Positions 17,488 through 25,830 are shown, counted from the stretch's first letter. The stretch: DNA of 48,391 nucleotides from an uncultured Lachnospiraceae bacterium (GCA_910586255.1 CAJUHR010000034.1:1-48391); one strand, 5' to 3'. Program-made: numbers and translations. Notes: a model not told the origin generated them from the sequence alone.

Positions 17488-18411
17488 TTACTCGGAAGGG
17501 TTAATTGCCTTTACAATTTTAATAAAGTCCCGGAAATATTGGGGCATATAAATTCCCTTGCGCCATAGGAGATATACCTCGGTTGCAGGATATTGATTGC
17601 TGATGGAATAAATCTGCAGAGGAAGATTTTTTGTATAATTTATATAGGTTTCGATAAAAAAGCATAGGCCGCAGCCTCGGGCCACTAATTCTAAGGCGGC
17701 TTGGATGCTTCTGGTGATTAGCACTATTTTAGGAGTGTAGCCGACAGCGGCAAAGGCTCTCTCAGCAGTTATTCGCGTATGTTGTCCCGGCTGCTGCAGG
17801 ATAAAAGCCTCTTCTTTTAAAAGGGAGAGATCGATGGAGGGATATTGTTGTTTGTGGGAGGAAGCTTTGAATCTTTGCTGGCTGGCAGGGGCAGCAAGGT
17901 ATAAGCGGTCCGTCCGAATATGACATTTGACTGTATTGGGAATTTCCTCTTCCGACATAGAAAGAAGAAAATCCACTTTATTTTCCATAATCAAATTTCT
18001 GAGTTTATTTGAATGTTCCTCATAAATGGAAACCTGCACATTGGGATACATTTTGAGAAAATTCGGAATTACCTGAGGAAGAATATACGGACTGCGCATA
18101 AGTGGCAGGGCGAAACGAAGTCGTCCTGACTGTTGATTTTGCCAGTCCGTAATTTCGTGGGAAAGCTGTTGCTCCAGCTGCTCGGTAAGCAGAGCATAGT
18201 GAAGAAAACGCTCTCCCTCATAGGTTGGAATAAGAGTATGTCCGATGTTATTAAAAAGTGAAAATCCAAGCCTTTTCTCCAGCGTGTTTAAAAATTTGCT
18301 CAGGGCAGGCTGGGAAATGTATAGGGATTCGGCGGCTTTTGTTATATTTCTGTAGCTGTTGATTGCCAGAAGATAATTCATGGTTCGATTGCTGAAAATT
18401 TCTTTATCCAT
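17488..18411 (-). CDS. LysR-family regulator of the GalD/GalC/GalB-Tct cluster
   Basis: 307 residues. N-terminal winged helix (MNYLLAINSYRNITKAAESL then YISQPALSKFLNTLEKRLG) and a C-terminal effector domain of periplasmic-binding fold. Start chosen at 18411 because AGGAG lies 7 nt upstream; a further 12 in-frame codons lie ahead but do not fit the family. It is divergent from the PrpF-like gene and shares its control region, the classic arrangement for a LysR activator controlling a neighbouring catabolic operon. The same operator appears at the second promoter (19766), so it likely controls both units. The inducer is probably a pathway intermediate, as in GalR. Confidence 0.9.
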   Translation of the reverse strand: MDKEIFSNRTMNYLLAINSYRNITKAAESLYISQPALSKFLNTLEKRLGFSLFNNIGHTLIPTYEGERFLHYALLTEQLEQQLSHEITDWQNQQSGRLRFALPLMRSPYILPQVIPNFLKMYPNVQVSIYEEHSNKLRNLIMENKVDFLLSMSEEEIPNTVKCHIRTDRLYLAAPASQQRFKASSHKQQYPSIDLSLLKEEAFILQQPGQHTRITAERAFAAVGYTPKIVLITRSIQAALELVARGCGLCFFIETYINYTKNLPLQIYSISNQYPATEVYLLWRKGIYMPQYFRDFIKIVKAINPSE

Positions 18412-18439
18412 AATGGGCTCCTGTATAGATAATCTGAAA

Positions 18440-18505
18440 ATAACCAATAGTTATGAAATCTATAAAAATAAATAATTTGAATTTATTATATACCTGATTT
18501 ATAAT
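18440..18505 (+). promoter_or_regulatory. LysR operator and promoter of the PrpF/GalD-like gene
   Basis: Operator ATAACCAATAGTTAT (18440-18454) has the LysR T-N11-A form with 5-bp arms. Promoter TTGAAT (18477-18482), 17 nt, TATAAT (18500-18505). The operator centre lies about 65 bp before the expected start, the canonical position of a LysR recognition site. A second inverted repeat AATAAAT-N7-ATTTATT (18467-18487) covers the -35 and could be the activation site. Confidence 0.75.
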
Positions 18506-18539
18506 GAGGTCAATAGAAAATAAGTAAAGAGGAGGAAGG

Positions 18540-19703
18540 ATGGAGAGAAAAATACCATGTACCTATATGCGGGGAGGGACAAGTAAGGGCTGTTTCTTTT
18601 TGGCATCGGATCTTCCGGAGGATCCGAAGGCGAGGAAATCCTGGCTTTTAAAGATCTATGGAAGTCCGGATTCCAGACAGATCAACGGTATGGGAGGAGC
18701 TACCCCCACTACAAGTAAGGCGGCCGTGATCAGTAAAAGCAGCCGGCCGGATGCTGATGTGGATTATTTGTTCTGTCAGATAGGGATAGACAGTTCGATG
18801 GTAGATATGTCTATGAACTGCGGGAATATTTCTTCAGCGGTCGGTCCCTACGCGGTCGATCATCAGCTGGTAAAGGCAAAGGAGCCTATTACAGAAGTGC
18901 GTATCTATAATGTGAATACAGGAAAGATTATCCTGGCAAGGGTTCCTGTCCGAAACGGAAGGTATGACTCGGAGGGAAGCTACCGAATAGACGGAGTTCC
19001 GGGAACAGCTTCCAGAATTGATCTGGCGTTCCAGAAACCTCAGGGAGCTGTTACCGGAAAACTGCTTCCTACTGGCCATCCTCTTGATTTTTTGGAGATT
19101 GAGGGAGAGCAGGTGGCTTATTCCTTTGTGGATGCAGCAAATCCCATTGTTTTTGTCAGCAGCCGCTCTATTGGAATAAAAGGGACGGAAACCCCGGCTC
19201 AATATGAGGCTTTGGAGAATATCGTAAGAATTAAGAAAAGAATAGAAATCTTGCGTGGAACCTGTGCGGTCACAGCCGGTCTGGCTAAGGACCTGGAGGA
19301 TGCAAGGGTGAACAGTCCGGTGTTGCCGAAGGTGGCAATCTGCTCTGAGCCCGAGAGGGTTTTGAAAGATGAGCAGGGGGGGACAGAAGCAGACTATGCG
19401 GATATTGTAGCACGGTTTATTACGTTAAATGGAAAGATGAATCCTTCCTTTGCCGGGACGGCCGGAATCTGTATGGCGGTAGCCGCCAATACGCCGGGCA
19501 CCATTGTGCATAGGATTCTCTGTGCCGGACAGGGAGAGAAGGTAAGCTTTGAAAAGATTCGGATTGCCCATCCATGCGGAATCATGGAAATAGGAGCGGA
19601 ATTTACCGGGAAGGAAGATGGCGGCAAGGTTCTGGAAAGCTGTATTTTGGGACGCACGGCAAGAAAGATAATGGATGGTTTTGTTTATATCTGCACAGAT
19701 TAA
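18540..19703 (+). CDS. PrpF-family isomerase, GalD (4-oxalomesaconate tautomerase)-like
   Basis: 387 residues. PrpF proteins have a double hot-dog fold like diaminopimelate epimerase and shift double bonds in tricarboxylic acids (aconitate, methylaconitate, 4-oxalomesaconate). Family motifs seen: TYMRGGTSKGCFF at the N-terminus, NGMGGATPTTSKAAVI, MNCGNISSAVGPYA (catalytic-site loop) and FAGTAGICMAVAA. The neighbouring GalC- and GalB-type genes favour the GalD assignment over PrpF or aconitate isomerase. It is first out of the divergent control region, preceded by GAGGAGGAAGG, and ended by its own terminator, so it is a separate unit from the genes that follow. Substrate inferred, not proven. 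Confidence 0.85.
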   Translation: MERKIPCTYMRGGTSKGCFFLASDLPEDPKARKSWLLKIYGSPDSRQINGMGGATPTTSKAAVISKSSRPDADVDYLFCQIGIDSSMVDMSMNCGNISSAVGPYAVDHQLVKAKEPITEVRIYNVNTGKIILARVPVRNGRYDSEGSYRIDGVPGTASRIDLAFQKPQGAVTGKLLPTGHPLDFLEIEGEQVAYSFVDAANPIVFVSSRSIGIKGTETPAQYEALENIVRIKKRIEILRGTCAVTAGLAKDLEDARVNSPVLPKVAICSEPERVLKDEQGGTEADYADIVARFITLNGKMNPSFAGTAGICMAVAANTPGTIVHRILCAGQGEKVSFEKIRIAHPCGIMEIGAEFTGKEDGGKVLESCILGRTARKIMDGFVYICTD

Positions 19704-19712
19704 TGGGTTTTG

Positions 19713-19752
19713 AACAGAGATTTGCTTTGCTTTTAGCAGATCTCTGTTTTTT
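19713..19752 (+). terminator. Intrinsic terminator after the PrpF-like gene
   Basis: AACAGAGAT (19713-19721) pairs with ATCTCTGTT (19740-19748), with an inner GCT/AGC pair, followed by TTTTTT. It separates the isomerase from the second unit, which has its own promoter. Confidence 0.85.
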
Positions 19753-19765
19753 ATATCCATAAATA

Positions 19766-19831
19766 ATAACTAAAAGTTATTAAAACCATGAATTTAAATA
19801 GCTTGAAATTCTAATTACTACATTTTATAAT
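19766..19831 (+). promoter_or_regulatory. LysR operator and promoter of the aldolase-hydratase-Tct operon
   Basis: Operator ATAACTAAAAGTTAT (19766-19780), a perfect ATAAC-N5-GTTAT repeat, is followed 37 bp (start to start) later by TTGAAA (19803-19808), 17 nt, TATAAT (19826-19831). The spacing equals that at 18440-18505. A further repeat GAATTT/AAATTC overlaps the -35 region (about 19790-19811). Confidence 0.75.
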
Positions 19832-19881
19832 AATTATATACAAAAAAAGCGAAATACTTGTAAATTTATTGGAGGTATAAA

Positions 19882-20568
19882 ATGAGCTATATTGGCAAGA
19901 TAGGATTTTGCATCGGAGAGGATTTTCAAAGGGAGACGGATTTGAACGTCTTTGAGCGGATGAAGAGAATCGGTACCCCTGCTTTAAGTGACGGAATAAA
20001 TCGGTTTAATACAATGGATCCGGAGATCCGGCCTATTATCAGCAATTGTCGCATTGCCGGTCAGGCAGTGACTCTCAGGCTTAGGGCTGCCGATAATCTG
20101 ATGCTTCATAAATGTCTGGGGTATCTGAAAGAGGGAGATATTCTTATAGTGGATACCTGTGGATGCCGGAATTATTCGATTCTGGGAGAACTGATTGCAA
20201 CGGCTGCCTTTAAGCAGGGAATTGCCGGTATTGTGATAGACGGAGGTATTCGGGATATTCTAGAGTTGAAAAAAGCAGGATTTCCCATTTTTGCAAGAAC
20301 CATTACACCGGCGGTGGGAGATAAAGAAGGGCCGGGAGAGATAAATCGGCTCATCAGCTGCGGCGGAGTACCGGTGGCGCCGGGAGATTATGTGTTGGCA
20401 GATGATAATGGAATTGTAGTGGTGCCAAGGGATATTTTGGAGGCGGTTCTGGCAGCGGGAGAAAAGAAGCTGGAAAGTGATCAAAAAAGGATGAAGGAGA
20501 TAGAAACCGGAGTGATTGTCAAACCGGTTACTGATGAAATCTTAAGAAGAAAGGGAATAATAGCATAG
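19882..20568 (+). CDS. RraA-family aldolase, GalC/HMG-CHA aldolase-like
   Basis: 228 residues. The HMG/CHA aldolase branch of the RraA family cleaves 4-carboxy-4-hydroxy-2-oxoadipate to pyruvate and oxaloacetate. Visible motifs: TPALSDGINRF near residue 33, GELIATAAFKQGIAGIVIDG with the metal- and substrate-binding stretch DGGIRD, and the C-terminal VAPGDYVLADDNGIVVVP. RraA itself (an RNase E inhibitor) is shorter and lacks the catabolic context seen here. ATG 19882 is 6 nt after GGAGG. First gene of the operon ending with TctC; gaps to the next genes are 15-35 nt. Confidence 0.85.
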   Translation: MSYIGKIGFCIGEDFQRETDLNVFERMKRIGTPALSDGINRFNTMDPEIRPIISNCRIAGQAVTLRLRAADNLMLHKCLGYLKEGDILIVDTCGCRNYSILGELIATAAFKQGIAGIVIDGGIRDILELKKAGFPIFARTITPAVGDKEGPGEINRLISCGGVPVAPGDYVLADDNGIVVVPRDILEAVLAAGEKKLESDQKRMKEIETGVIVKPVTDEILRRKGIIA

Positions 20569-20600
20569 GAATAGAACCAATAAAGATAAGGAGGATGGAT

Positions 20601-21920
20601 ATGATTCAGGAAGAGAGAGTTTTGGTGGTCAGTGCTCATGCTGCAGATTATGTATGGAGAAGCGGGGGCACGATAGCAAAATACAGGAAGGCCGGGGCTG
20701 AGGTCAGTGTGGTGGTGTTAAGCTGCGGAGTACGGGGAGAATCAAATGATTTGTGGAAGCAGCAGGATCAGACCAGTGAACAAGTGGAAGAGATTCGGAC
20801 CGGGGAAACCACAAAAGCAGCCTCCATTCTTGGGATTCAGGATTTTGAAATGTGGCACGGACAGGACTATCCGATTCTCTTGGATACTGCCATGGAGGAA
20901 CGGCTAATCCGAAAAATAAGAGAGTTCAGACCTACAATTGTAATTTCCCATGACAAAAAGGATGTGCTTAATTTTGACCATAATAATGTAAGCGATTTTG
21001 TATGGCGCTGTTGTATTATGGCCAATTCCAAGGGCGTGCTGATTAATGGAACATCTCCTACTAAGCAGATGCGCATTTACGGCTTTGAGCCTCATCAAAC
21101 AGAGCTTTCCGGATACATACCTGCGATTTTGATTGATATTACGGATACCTATGAACAGAAAATGGAGGCAATGAACTGCTTTAAGGCCCAGGGACATCTG
21201 ATTCAGTATTATTCCAACCGCTGTGAAATGCGGGGGAATCATGCCCGCCGCTGGTCCGGGTCGCAGGAGTGCAGATATGCGAAGGACAAAAGTCCGGTAA
21301 AGGTGGTATGCCTCTCTTATGGAGAGAGAGGAGAATCCAATCCTGTCTGGAAAAAGGATCCGAATATCGGCGAAGAGGCAGTAAAGAAAATAAAAGAAGA
21401 GGAAGCAAGGACAGCAGCTGCGATCCTGGGAGCAAACATTGATTTTCTGGATTTTGGAGATCATCCTATGAGCAGCAGTCAGGAAAAAATTATGAAGCTG
21501 GCTGAACTGATTATGGATTTCCAGCCTACCATTCTTTTGACGCATATGAATACGGATATATTGAATCCGGATCACGCCATAGCCAGCAACATTGCTCTTT
21601 CAGCCCTGCGGTGTGCCCATGGGTTTGGAACTCTGCCCGGGCATATGCCATGCAAGCATGTGGATGTTTTCATGTTTGAGCCTGCTCAGCCAGATATTCA
21701 GGGCTTTCGTCCAGATACTTATATTGACATTACAGATGTGATAGAAATTCGAGATAAAGCAATGGAGGCAGTAGCTTCTCAGTTTTATCTTCCGGCTTTT
21801 TATAAAGAACGGGCATCCTATCGAGGAGGTCTGGCAAGACGTCATGCAGAGCGGAACGAAATCAAATACGCAGAGTCCTATATACGGATGAATCCATATA
21901 TTGACAAGGAGTTCTGTTGA
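20601..21920 (+). CDS. Tandem GalB-like PIG-L/LmbE protein, apparent in-frame fusion of two paralogues
   Basis: 439 residues, about twice the usual 240-260. Residues 1-225 form one PIG-L/LmbE unit of the GalB (4-oxalomesaconate hydratase) type: VLVVSAHAADYVWRSGGTIA carries the metal-binding His and Asp, and LNFDH the downstream His. At about residue 226 (ECRYAKDKSPVKVVCL) the sequence jumps into a second unit already past its own metal motif; it then continues GERGESNPVW to NPDHAIAS and a normal C-terminus. So the first copy lacks its last 20 or so residues and the second its first 30-35. The junction is at about 21274-21285. Start at ATG 20601 (AAGGAGG 6 nt upstream) rather than ATG 20595, which abuts it. 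The first half may be active; the second cannot bind metal in the usual way. Confidence 0.8.
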   Translation: MIQEERVLVVSAHAADYVWRSGGTIAKYRKAGAEVSVVVLSCGVRGESNDLWKQQDQTSEQVEEIRTGETTKAASILGIQDFEMWHGQDYPILLDTAMEERLIRKIREFRPTIVISHDKKDVLNFDHNNVSDFVWRCCIMANSKGVLINGTSPTKQMRIYGFEPHQTELSGYIPAILIDITDTYEQKMEAMNCFKAQGHLIQYYSNRCEMRGNHARRWSGSQECRYAKDKSPVKVVCLSYGERGESNPVWKKDPNIGEEAVKKIKEEEARTAAAILGANIDFLDFGDHPMSSSQEKIMKLAELIMDFQPTILLTHMNTDILNPDHAIASNIALSALRCAHGFGTLPGHMPCKHVDVFMFEPAQPDIQGFRPDTYIDITDVIEIRDKAMEAVASQFYLPAFYKERASYRGGLARRHAERNEIKYAESYIRMNPYIDKEFC

Positions 21921-21934
21921 GTATGGAGGCGCCA

Positions 21935-22654
21935 ATGAAAAAAGAAAGGATTATGGTTATTGGATGCCATGCTCTGGATTATCTTTCCAAAAGTGGTGGG
22001 GTAATATCTCAGGCTATCCGGCAGGGAAGTGCCGCAAAGGTGATTTGCCTGACCTGTGGAGAGCGGGGAGAGGCGAATGCAGTATGGAAGGAAGACGCCG
22101 AGGCCACAGAGGAGAAGGTAAGAGAGATAAAACGTGGGGAGGCAATGAAGGCGGCAAAGATTCTGGGCGCTGATATTGAATTTATGAATTTTAAGGATCA
22201 TTGTCTTGAAATGTCCCAGGAAAAAATCCATAAGGTAAGCGAAAAAATACGGGAATTTGCTCCTACGGTCTTTTTGACTCATTTTATGACGGATCAGGCA
22301 AATCCGGACCATGTGACAGCCGGAAAGCTGGCATTATCTGCCCTTTCCTGTGCCTGGGAGGATAGTTTGAGATCAGAAAGTCGGTGGAAAAGGCCTCAGA
22401 TATTTCTGTTTGAACCAGCAAAGCCGGACATGGAAGGCTTTAACCCGGATACCTATGTGGACATAACAGAGGTAATGGAGCGAAAAAAACAAGCAATGAG
22501 CTGCGTAGAGACACAGAAATATCTGATTCCTGTCTGTGAGGACCGGGATACCTACCGGGGAACGCTGATTCGTCATTTGACAGGAGATGACAGAATAAAA
22601 TACGCGGAGGGTTTTTTGAGGATTACCCCCTATATAGGGAAAAGCCTGAGCTGA
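21935..22654 (+). CDS. GalB-like PIG-L/LmbE hydratase, single domain
   Basis: 239 residues. Complete PIG-L/LmbE fold with N-terminal RIMVIGCHALDYLSKSGG, in which the metal ligands His and Asp are kept although the usual SAH-AD is changed to GCH-LD, and NPDHVTAGKLALSA further on. GERGEANAVW is shared with GalB-type hydratases. C-terminus ends RIKYAEGFLRITPYIG, very like the end of the fused gene, so the copies are paralogues. GGAGG at 21925-21929 is 5 nt ahead of ATG 21935; ATG 21923 is an alternative. Follows the fused gene at once and precedes tctB by 34 nt. Confidence 0.85.
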   Translation: MKKERIMVIGCHALDYLSKSGGVISQAIRQGSAAKVICLTCGERGEANAVWKEDAEATEEKVREIKRGEAMKAAKILGADIEFMNFKDHCLEMSQEKIHKVSEKIREFAPTVFLTHFMTDQANPDHVTAGKLALSALSCAWEDSLRSESRWKRPQIFLFEPAKPDMEGFNPDTYVDITEVMERKKQAMSCVETQKYLIPVCEDRDTYRGTLIRHLTGDDRIKYAEGFLRITPYIGKSLS

Positions 22655-22688
22655 ATCATGATAAATAGGTCTATAAGGAGGAGGCTGT

Positions 22689-23192
22689 ATGAGAGAGAAG
22701 AAAATAGGGGAAAAGCAAAGGCAGCACAGGCCTTTAAAAATCACAAATTATATATTTGCTGTGTTCTTTTTCGGGATCGGCGCTTTGATGGACGGAATTG
22801 TGCTGACAGAAAACTATACCATTCAGGGAGAATATGCACCGGGAACCGGTTTTTTTCCATTGGTAGTAGGTGTTCTGATCATGTTGGCCAGTGTGCTGAT
22901 TGCTATTCAGACATCTAAAGGGGAATATGAGACAAAAAAGGCATATCCGGAGAGAAAAAAGATCATCCATATGACAGCCTTTAGTGCTATTGTGATAGTC
23001 AGCCTTCTTTTGACAGAGCTGTTGGGATTGACTATTTCATTGTTTTTGATTTTTGCGTTAATTATGACAGTCATTTATCGATATTCATGGTGGTACAGCT
23101 TGCTGGTTTCTGTTGTTTCCACGGGAATTATCTATGGGGTTTTTGCGATAGGCTTTTCTATCCGGTTTCCGGTAGGCATTTTTGGATTTTAG
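22689..23192 (+). CDS. tctB: Tripartite tricarboxylate transporter, small membrane subunit TctB
   Basis: 167 residues with four hydrophobic segments: YIFAVFFFGIGALMDG, FFPLVVGVLIMLASVLIAI, MTAFSAIVIVSLLLTELLG and the last half from SLFLIFALIMTVIYRYSW to the end. Starts at ATG 22689 after AAGGAGGAGG. TctB pairs with TctA in secondary, ion-gradient-driven uptake fed by the TctC receptor. Low sequence conservation is normal for TctB; position between hydratase and TctA makes the call firm. Confidence 0.88.
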   Translation: MREKKIGEKQRQHRPLKITNYIFAVFFFGIGALMDGIVLTENYTIQGEYAPGTGFFPLVVGVLIMLASVLIAIQTSKGEYETKKAYPERKKIIHMTAFSAIVIVSLLLTELLGLTISLFLIFALIMTVIYRYSWWYSLLVSVVSTGIIYGVFAIGFSIRFPVGIFGF

Positions 23193-23210
23193 AATGAGGA
23201 AGGTGAAGAA

Positions 23211-24716
23211 ATGTCAGAATTATTAGCATCTCAGCTCCAGGGCTTTGTAACCATATTAAATCCCTCCACACTGCTGCTTTTGTTGCTTGGTGTATGCTTA
23301 GGATCCGTGATTGGAGCTTTACCAGGAATGGGACCTGCTGCGGGAACCTCCGTGTTGCTTCCCCTTACATTGAGCCTGTCTCCGGTAAATGGAATGGTTA
23401 TGCTTTCTGGTATCTATTATGGAGCCCATTTTGGCGGCGGTATTACTGCTATTTTGCTGAATATACCAGGAACTCCGGGCGCTGCTATTACAGCGATGGA
23501 TGGATATGGTATGATTAAAAGAGGCAGAGGAGGAGCCGCTTTGGGAATGTCTCAGCTGGCATCTTTTTGCGGAGGAATGGTGTCTACCCTGGTTTTAACC
23601 TTTACCGGAGTTTCCTTGGCTGCCTATGCGCTGAAATTTGGTCAAGCAGAGTATTTTGCTCTGACAGTAATGGGGCTTTTTCTGGTAACAAGCGTGACTG
23701 GAGATTTTCCCATCAAAGGGTATCTGATGCTTTTGTTTGGACTGGCTTTGGGATTTGTAGGACTGGATAAGGTGGCCGGTGTCAGACGGTTCACTTTTGG
23801 CAATATTTATTTGACAGATGGAATATCTGTTGTCACAGTTTTGATCGGATTATTTGGATTCAGCGAGATTTTGGTTACCCTGGAGCAGGATGCTGCCAAT
23901 GCTTATGAATCTTTGAGAATGAATCAGATCCGTGTAAAGGATTTGATTCTAAGTAAAAGGGATTTGAAGGATTCCGCGCCAGCAATTTTAAGAGGTACAG
24001 TCATCGGCTTTGTGGTGGGAGCGCTTCCCGGAGCAGGGGCAACGATTGCCACCGTCATGGGATATTCCTACCAGAAAAATAAAAGTCCTAATAAGGATAT
24101 TTACGGGGACGGGGCAATTGACGGTATTGCTGTCTCAGAGTCTTCCAACAATGCAACTACCAGCGGCGCCATGGTGCCTATGCTTGCATTAGGAATTGCG
24201 GGGTCATCTACCACGGCAATTCTTCTTACAGCACTTTCCATGTATGGGATACAGACGGGGCCGCAGCTGTTTACCTCAAGCGGGGATCTGGTATGGGCAT
24301 TGATTGCGAGTATTTACATTGGCAATATTCTGGTGGTTTTGTTTAATATTGCTTTTATTCCCTCCTTTGCCAGATTCCTGACAGCAGCGGAAAAGTTTTT
24401 GGTTCCGATTATCGCTGTAGTCTGTATAGTGGGAGTGTATTCCTTAAAGAATCGTATGTTTGAGGTATGGCTGATGATTATATTTGCCTTACTTGGTTAT
24501 TTCCTGAGAAAAGCAGATTTTCCGGCGTTACCTCTGGTTTTGGGAGTTATTCTTGGTCCCACTGCCGAGGCAGCATTTCGGAAGGCGCTGATTCAGTCCG
24601 GCGGAGATTATACTGTGTTTTTTACCCGCCCTCTTAGTTGTTGTATGTTTGTGATATGTATAGCAGCAGTGGTATTTCAGATTGTAAGAACCGTTAAAAA
24701 GCGGAATGCCAGATAA
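23211..24716 (+). CDS. tctA: Tripartite tricarboxylate transporter, large permease TctA
   Basis: 501 residues, about eleven membrane helices. Family signatures: VIGALPGMGPAAGTSVLLPL, SGIYYGAHFGGGITAILLNI-PGTPGA in the first half and the inverted-repeat counterpart VVGALPGAGATIATVMGYSY with SSNNATTSGAMVPML in the second. TctA forms the translocation path for citrate-like acids. Gaps of 18 nt to tctB and 19 nt to tctC. A complete TctBAC set in one operon with aldolase and hydratases argues that the imported acid is the pathway substrate. Confidence 0.95.
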   Translation: MSELLASQLQGFVTILNPSTLLLLLLGVCLGSVIGALPGMGPAAGTSVLLPLTLSLSPVNGMVMLSGIYYGAHFGGGITAILLNIPGTPGAAITAMDGYGMIKRGRGGAALGMSQLASFCGGMVSTLVLTFTGVSLAAYALKFGQAEYFALTVMGLFLVTSVTGDFPIKGYLMLLFGLALGFVGLDKVAGVRRFTFGNIYLTDGISVVTVLIGLFGFSEILVTLEQDAANAYESLRMNQIRVKDLILSKRDLKDSAPAILRGTVIGFVVGALPGAGATIATVMGYSYQKNKSPNKDIYGDGAIDGIAVSESSNNATTSGAMVPMLALGIAGSSTTAILLTALSMYGIQTGPQLFTSSGDLVWALIASIYIGNILVVLFNIAFIPSFARFLTAAEKFLVPIIAVVCIVGVYSLKNRMFEVWLMIIFALLGYFLRKADFPALPLVLGVILGPTAEAAFRKALIQSGGDYTVFFTRPLSCCMFVICIAAVVFQIVRTVKKRNAR

Positions 24717-24735
24717 AAATGAAAGGAGAAAGAAA

Positions 24736-25770
24736 ATGAAAAAAAGGATGGCAGGAATTTTGGGATTGATTTTGGCTATTTCCCTTACCGGGTGCGGAGG
24801 AGGAGAAAATGATGCTCCTGCTTCTTCCAAGGATTCTACCTCCCAGGCCCAGACGGAGGCTGCAGAGCAGCAGGAATATTCTACCGATAAAATTACCTGT
24901 TTTGCAGTGTTTAATGTGGGGGGAGGAGTTGATACCTTCGGACGGCAGATGACAAAGATGCTGAAGGATACAGGTATCTGGAACGGAACCTTTATATATG
25001 AAAACGTGGGAGGAGCATCAGGGCAGGTGGGTACGACTCAGGTTGTGGAGCAGTATAACGGAAGTCCGGATTATATTCTTCCCACATCCGATAATTCTCT
25101 TCAGGTTGCCTATCTGAATCGTTTGGAGGATGGATACGGCTTCCGGGATCTGAGCACTGTCTGCCGCCTGTATTGTGAATATCGGGTTTACTGTACAGCG
25201 CCAAGCACCGGAATTACCTCTTTGGAGGATTTGAAGGAGCGGGCAGCTACAGAAGATATTATTGGTTCTACATCCGGCGAGGGAGGAGCTTCCCACATTG
25301 GGCTGGCAGGCCTGGCAGATGCCATGGGAATCGATATTCGCTGTGTGCCTTATGGGGACGATGAGGATATCGTGGCTACCTTGTCCGGAGAATCTCATAT
25401 AGGATGCCTGGGCTCGAATGAGGCGATTTCTTATATAGAATCCGGAGATTTGATTCCTTTGGCAGTTGCAGCTCCAAAGCGTCTCAATGCGGATTCGGTA
25501 AAAGATGTTCCTACCTGTAAGGAATTGGGATATGATGTGGAATTCGGAACCTCCCGGGGCTTTGTCATGCCTGCAGATGTTGACAGAACAGTTGTGGATT
25601 ATTGGGCAGAGCTGTTTCATCAATTATATGAGACAGAGGAATTTAAAAAATATGTTCAGGAGGCAGGAGCTACCCCGGCCTATTTAGGACCGGATGAGTT
25701 TCGGGAATCCAATGAAGAACAGACGGAGAAAAGTATAGAGATTCTGGAGAAAATAGGATTTTATAAGTAA
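24736..25770 (+). CDS. tctC: Tripartite tricarboxylate transporter receptor TctC (lipoprotein)
   Basis: 344 residues. Lipoprotein signal peptide MKKRMAGILGLILAISLTGC, with the lipobox LTGC, then a serine/glutamine-rich linker and a TctC/Bug-type binding domain: VGGGVDTFGRQM, ENVGGASGQVGTTQV (ligand-carboxylate loop), GSTSGEGGASHIG and a C-terminal LEKIGFYK. Start ATG 24736 is preceded by AAAGGAG. Being a lipoprotein suits a Gram-positive cell. The final gene of the operon; no clear T-tailed terminator follows, only a weak CAGCTT/AAGCTG hairpin. Confidence 0.92.
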   Translation: MKKRMAGILGLILAISLTGCGGGENDAPASSKDSTSQAQTEAAEQQEYSTDKITCFAVFNVGGGVDTFGRQMTKMLKDTGIWNGTFIYENVGGASGQVGTTQVVEQYNGSPDYILPTSDNSLQVAYLNRLEDGYGFRDLSTVCRLYCEYRVYCTAPSTGITSLEDLKERAATEDIIGSTSGEGGASHIGLAGLADAMGIDIRCVPYGDDEDIVATLSGESHIGCLGSNEAISYIESGDLIPLAVAAPKRLNADSVKDVPTCKELGYDVEFGTSRGFVMPADVDRTVVDYWAELFHQLYETEEFKKYVQEAGATPAYLGPDEFRESNEEQTEKSIEILEKIGFYK

Positions 25771-25830
25771 CGGGATACTTTGCTTACAGCTTGTGAATAT
25801 TGTCACTTGTTAAAAAGCTGAGAAAAGTGC

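Noticed and set aside
20904..21575. 223-codon minus-strand frame over the fused GalB-like gene
   Set aside because: Antisense of a PIG-L gene with all motifs on the plus strand.
22658..22918. 86-codon frame overlapping tctB
   Set aside because: Out of frame with the TctB membrane protein, which has an AAGGAGG site and fits the operon.
25018..25623. 201-codon minus-strand frame over tctC
   Set aside because: Antisense of a typical TctC receptor; translation has no domain character.
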